Shown here piece after piece: positions 63,327-64,000 of a stretch of DNA of 64,000 bases. Under the pieces are notes generated by a model. That model had not been told where the DNA came from and did no database searches. It saw only the letters and a list, made by a program, of their open reading frames with translations. Location: positions 913,001 through 977,000 of the forward strand of contig NZ_CP063656.1 in the NCBI RefSeq assembly GCF_015209725.1, read 5' to 3'. Position 1 is the first letter of the stretch. Every line of letters starts with the position of its first letter. Source of the stretch: Lysobacter ciconiae (lineage in GTDB: Bacteria > Pseudomonadota > Gammaproteobacteria > Xanthomonadales > Xanthomonadaceae). A program made the position numbers and the translations under genes.

Positions 63327-64000
63327 TCAACGGGTCCGCAGGCCAAGCATCAGCCCGAGGTGGAGGGGCAGCACCAGCACGATCCAGTGAAGATTCTGCT
63401 GGGGCAGCGACTGCAGCCAGTGCGTGAACAGACCGATCGTCGCCAGCACCGGCATGGCCCGCAGCAGTATGTCGAACCAGCGACCGGGTGCGCGCCCGCG
63501 TGTCAGGCGCCAGCCCCCCGGCAGCAGCGCCCATGCCAGCGGACTCATCAGCAGGAGGTTGTAGTTGGCCCATCCAAAGCGGTGCGCGGTGGCGAACCAT
63601 ATGAAGAGCATCAAAGCGCCTATGACGCCCGAGAGCGCCCAGAACGGCAGGGCAAGGCCGGCAACCGCGCGCGGTGCCACGCGCCCGGCCCAAGCGAGCG
63701 CGCCCCCGACGATCACGCCGGCCAGCAGCCACAGCCACCAACGCCGCGGGGTCTCCGCCGGCTCCGGATCCAACCGGTGCGGCAGCAGTTCCCGTTCTTC
63801 GGCCACCAGCGGTACGCCGTCCGCGCCGTGCGCGTCGCGCAGCGAGGCGGCCAGGCGCATCGGTACGAACGCATCGCCCCAGTTCGACAATGGCTGGTCG
63901 GCGGCCGGGCCAAGGCCGAGGTCAAAGCCCAGCCACATCGGCAAATCCGGCGACGCCAGGCGGGTCGCCTCGCTGCGGAAGGTGTCCCCGCGCGATCCGC
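63327..64000 (-). CDS. DUF4105-like membrane protein, N-terminus beyond window
   Basis: About 224 C-terminal residues are visible, and the frame is open to the window edge. A soluble segment (SEATRLASPDLPMWLGFDLGL, then FVPMRLAASLRDA and PLVAEERELLPHR) resembles the end of the Lnb/DUF4105 periplasmic domain. Four or five membrane helices follow, from WWLWLLAGVIVGGALAWAG to LHWIVLVLPLHLGLMLG. DUF4105 proteins have a periplasmic cysteine-peptidase-like domain. The assignment rests on the pattern of this end only. It lies 16 bases before corA and is probably co-transcribed. Confidence 0.6.
   Translation of the reverse strand, partial: GSRGDTFRSEATRLASPDLPMWLGFDLGLGPAADQPLSNWGDAFVPMRLAASLRDAHGADGVPLVAEERELLPHRLDPEPAETPRRWWLWLLAGVIVGGALAWAGRVAPRAVAGLALPFWALSGVIGALMLFIWFATAHRFGWANYNLLLMSPLAWALLPGGWRLTRGRAPGRWFDILLRAMPVLATIGLFTHWLQSLPQQNLHWIVLVLPLHLGLMLGLRTR

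Overview
The window is GC-rich, densely packed chromosomal DNA from a gammaproteobacterium of the Xanthomonadaceae/Lysobacteraceae (Lysobacter, Luteimonas or Xanthomonas relatives). The best pointers are the fused aspartate kinase-diaminopimelate decarboxylase followed by MurL and MurD2, the ptsI-ptsH-EIIA-rapZ-hprK-ptsN-hpf-rpoN-lpt-kds gene order, the sufR-B-C-D-S operon, and many short 4-base ATGA/GTGA overlaps. It is core genome. I found no rRNA, tRNA, CRISPR array, phage gene, transposase or gene-free stretch over 300 bases.

Layout: 1-1024 is the end of an mgtE magnesium transporter cut by the window edge, then a small lipoprotein. From 11845 down to 1629 (minus strand) runs one long co-directional block: kdsD, kdsC, lptC, lptA, lptB, rpoN, hpf, ptsN, hprK, rapZ, a mannose-type EIIA, ptsH, ptsI. 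It joins Kdo synthesis and LPS export to a regulatory phosphotransfer chain that has no sugar permease. Divergently come ibaG and murA, closed by a terminator at 13.5 kb. Next are purM-purN with two tandem DUF3108 proteins (minus), a DUF2066 protein, a PerM-like protein and hda (plus), and the murU-amgK muropeptide-recycling pair (minus).

From 25.1 to 35.7 kb lies an iron-acquisition region on the minus strand. It holds a NADPH-type flavin reductase, ApbE, DUF4198, DUF2271 and PepSY membrane protein operon, a TonB receptor, and a fiu-piuC pair. Each of the three transcription units has a Fur-like box inside its apparent promoter. Beside it (35.7-42.1 kb) is the SUF iron-sulfur operon with an extra acetyltransferase and a Rieske protein, led by a SufR-like repressor whose promoter carries an inverted repeat.

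From 42.2 to 52.3 kb are a SET-domain methyltransferase, 3-hydroxybutyrate dehydrogenase, an orphan PIN protein, a DUF1439 lipoprotein, a PhzF-like protein, the lysAC-murL-murD2 operon and ispB. From 52.5 kb come ssb, the dTDP-rhamnose genes rfbBACD, a 39-codon remnant of an S9 peptidase, an OPT peptide transporter, an intact S9 peptidase, a DUF819 membrane protein, corA and a truncated DUF4105-like membrane protein.

Nothing here is a wholly unknown system. The two most interesting ensembles are the periplasmic flavin-dependent iron-reduction operon (an ApbE-type SGAT site is visible in the DUF2271 protein) and the lysAC-murL-murD2 operon, which supplies both meso-diaminopimelate and D-glutamate chemistry for peptidoglycan.
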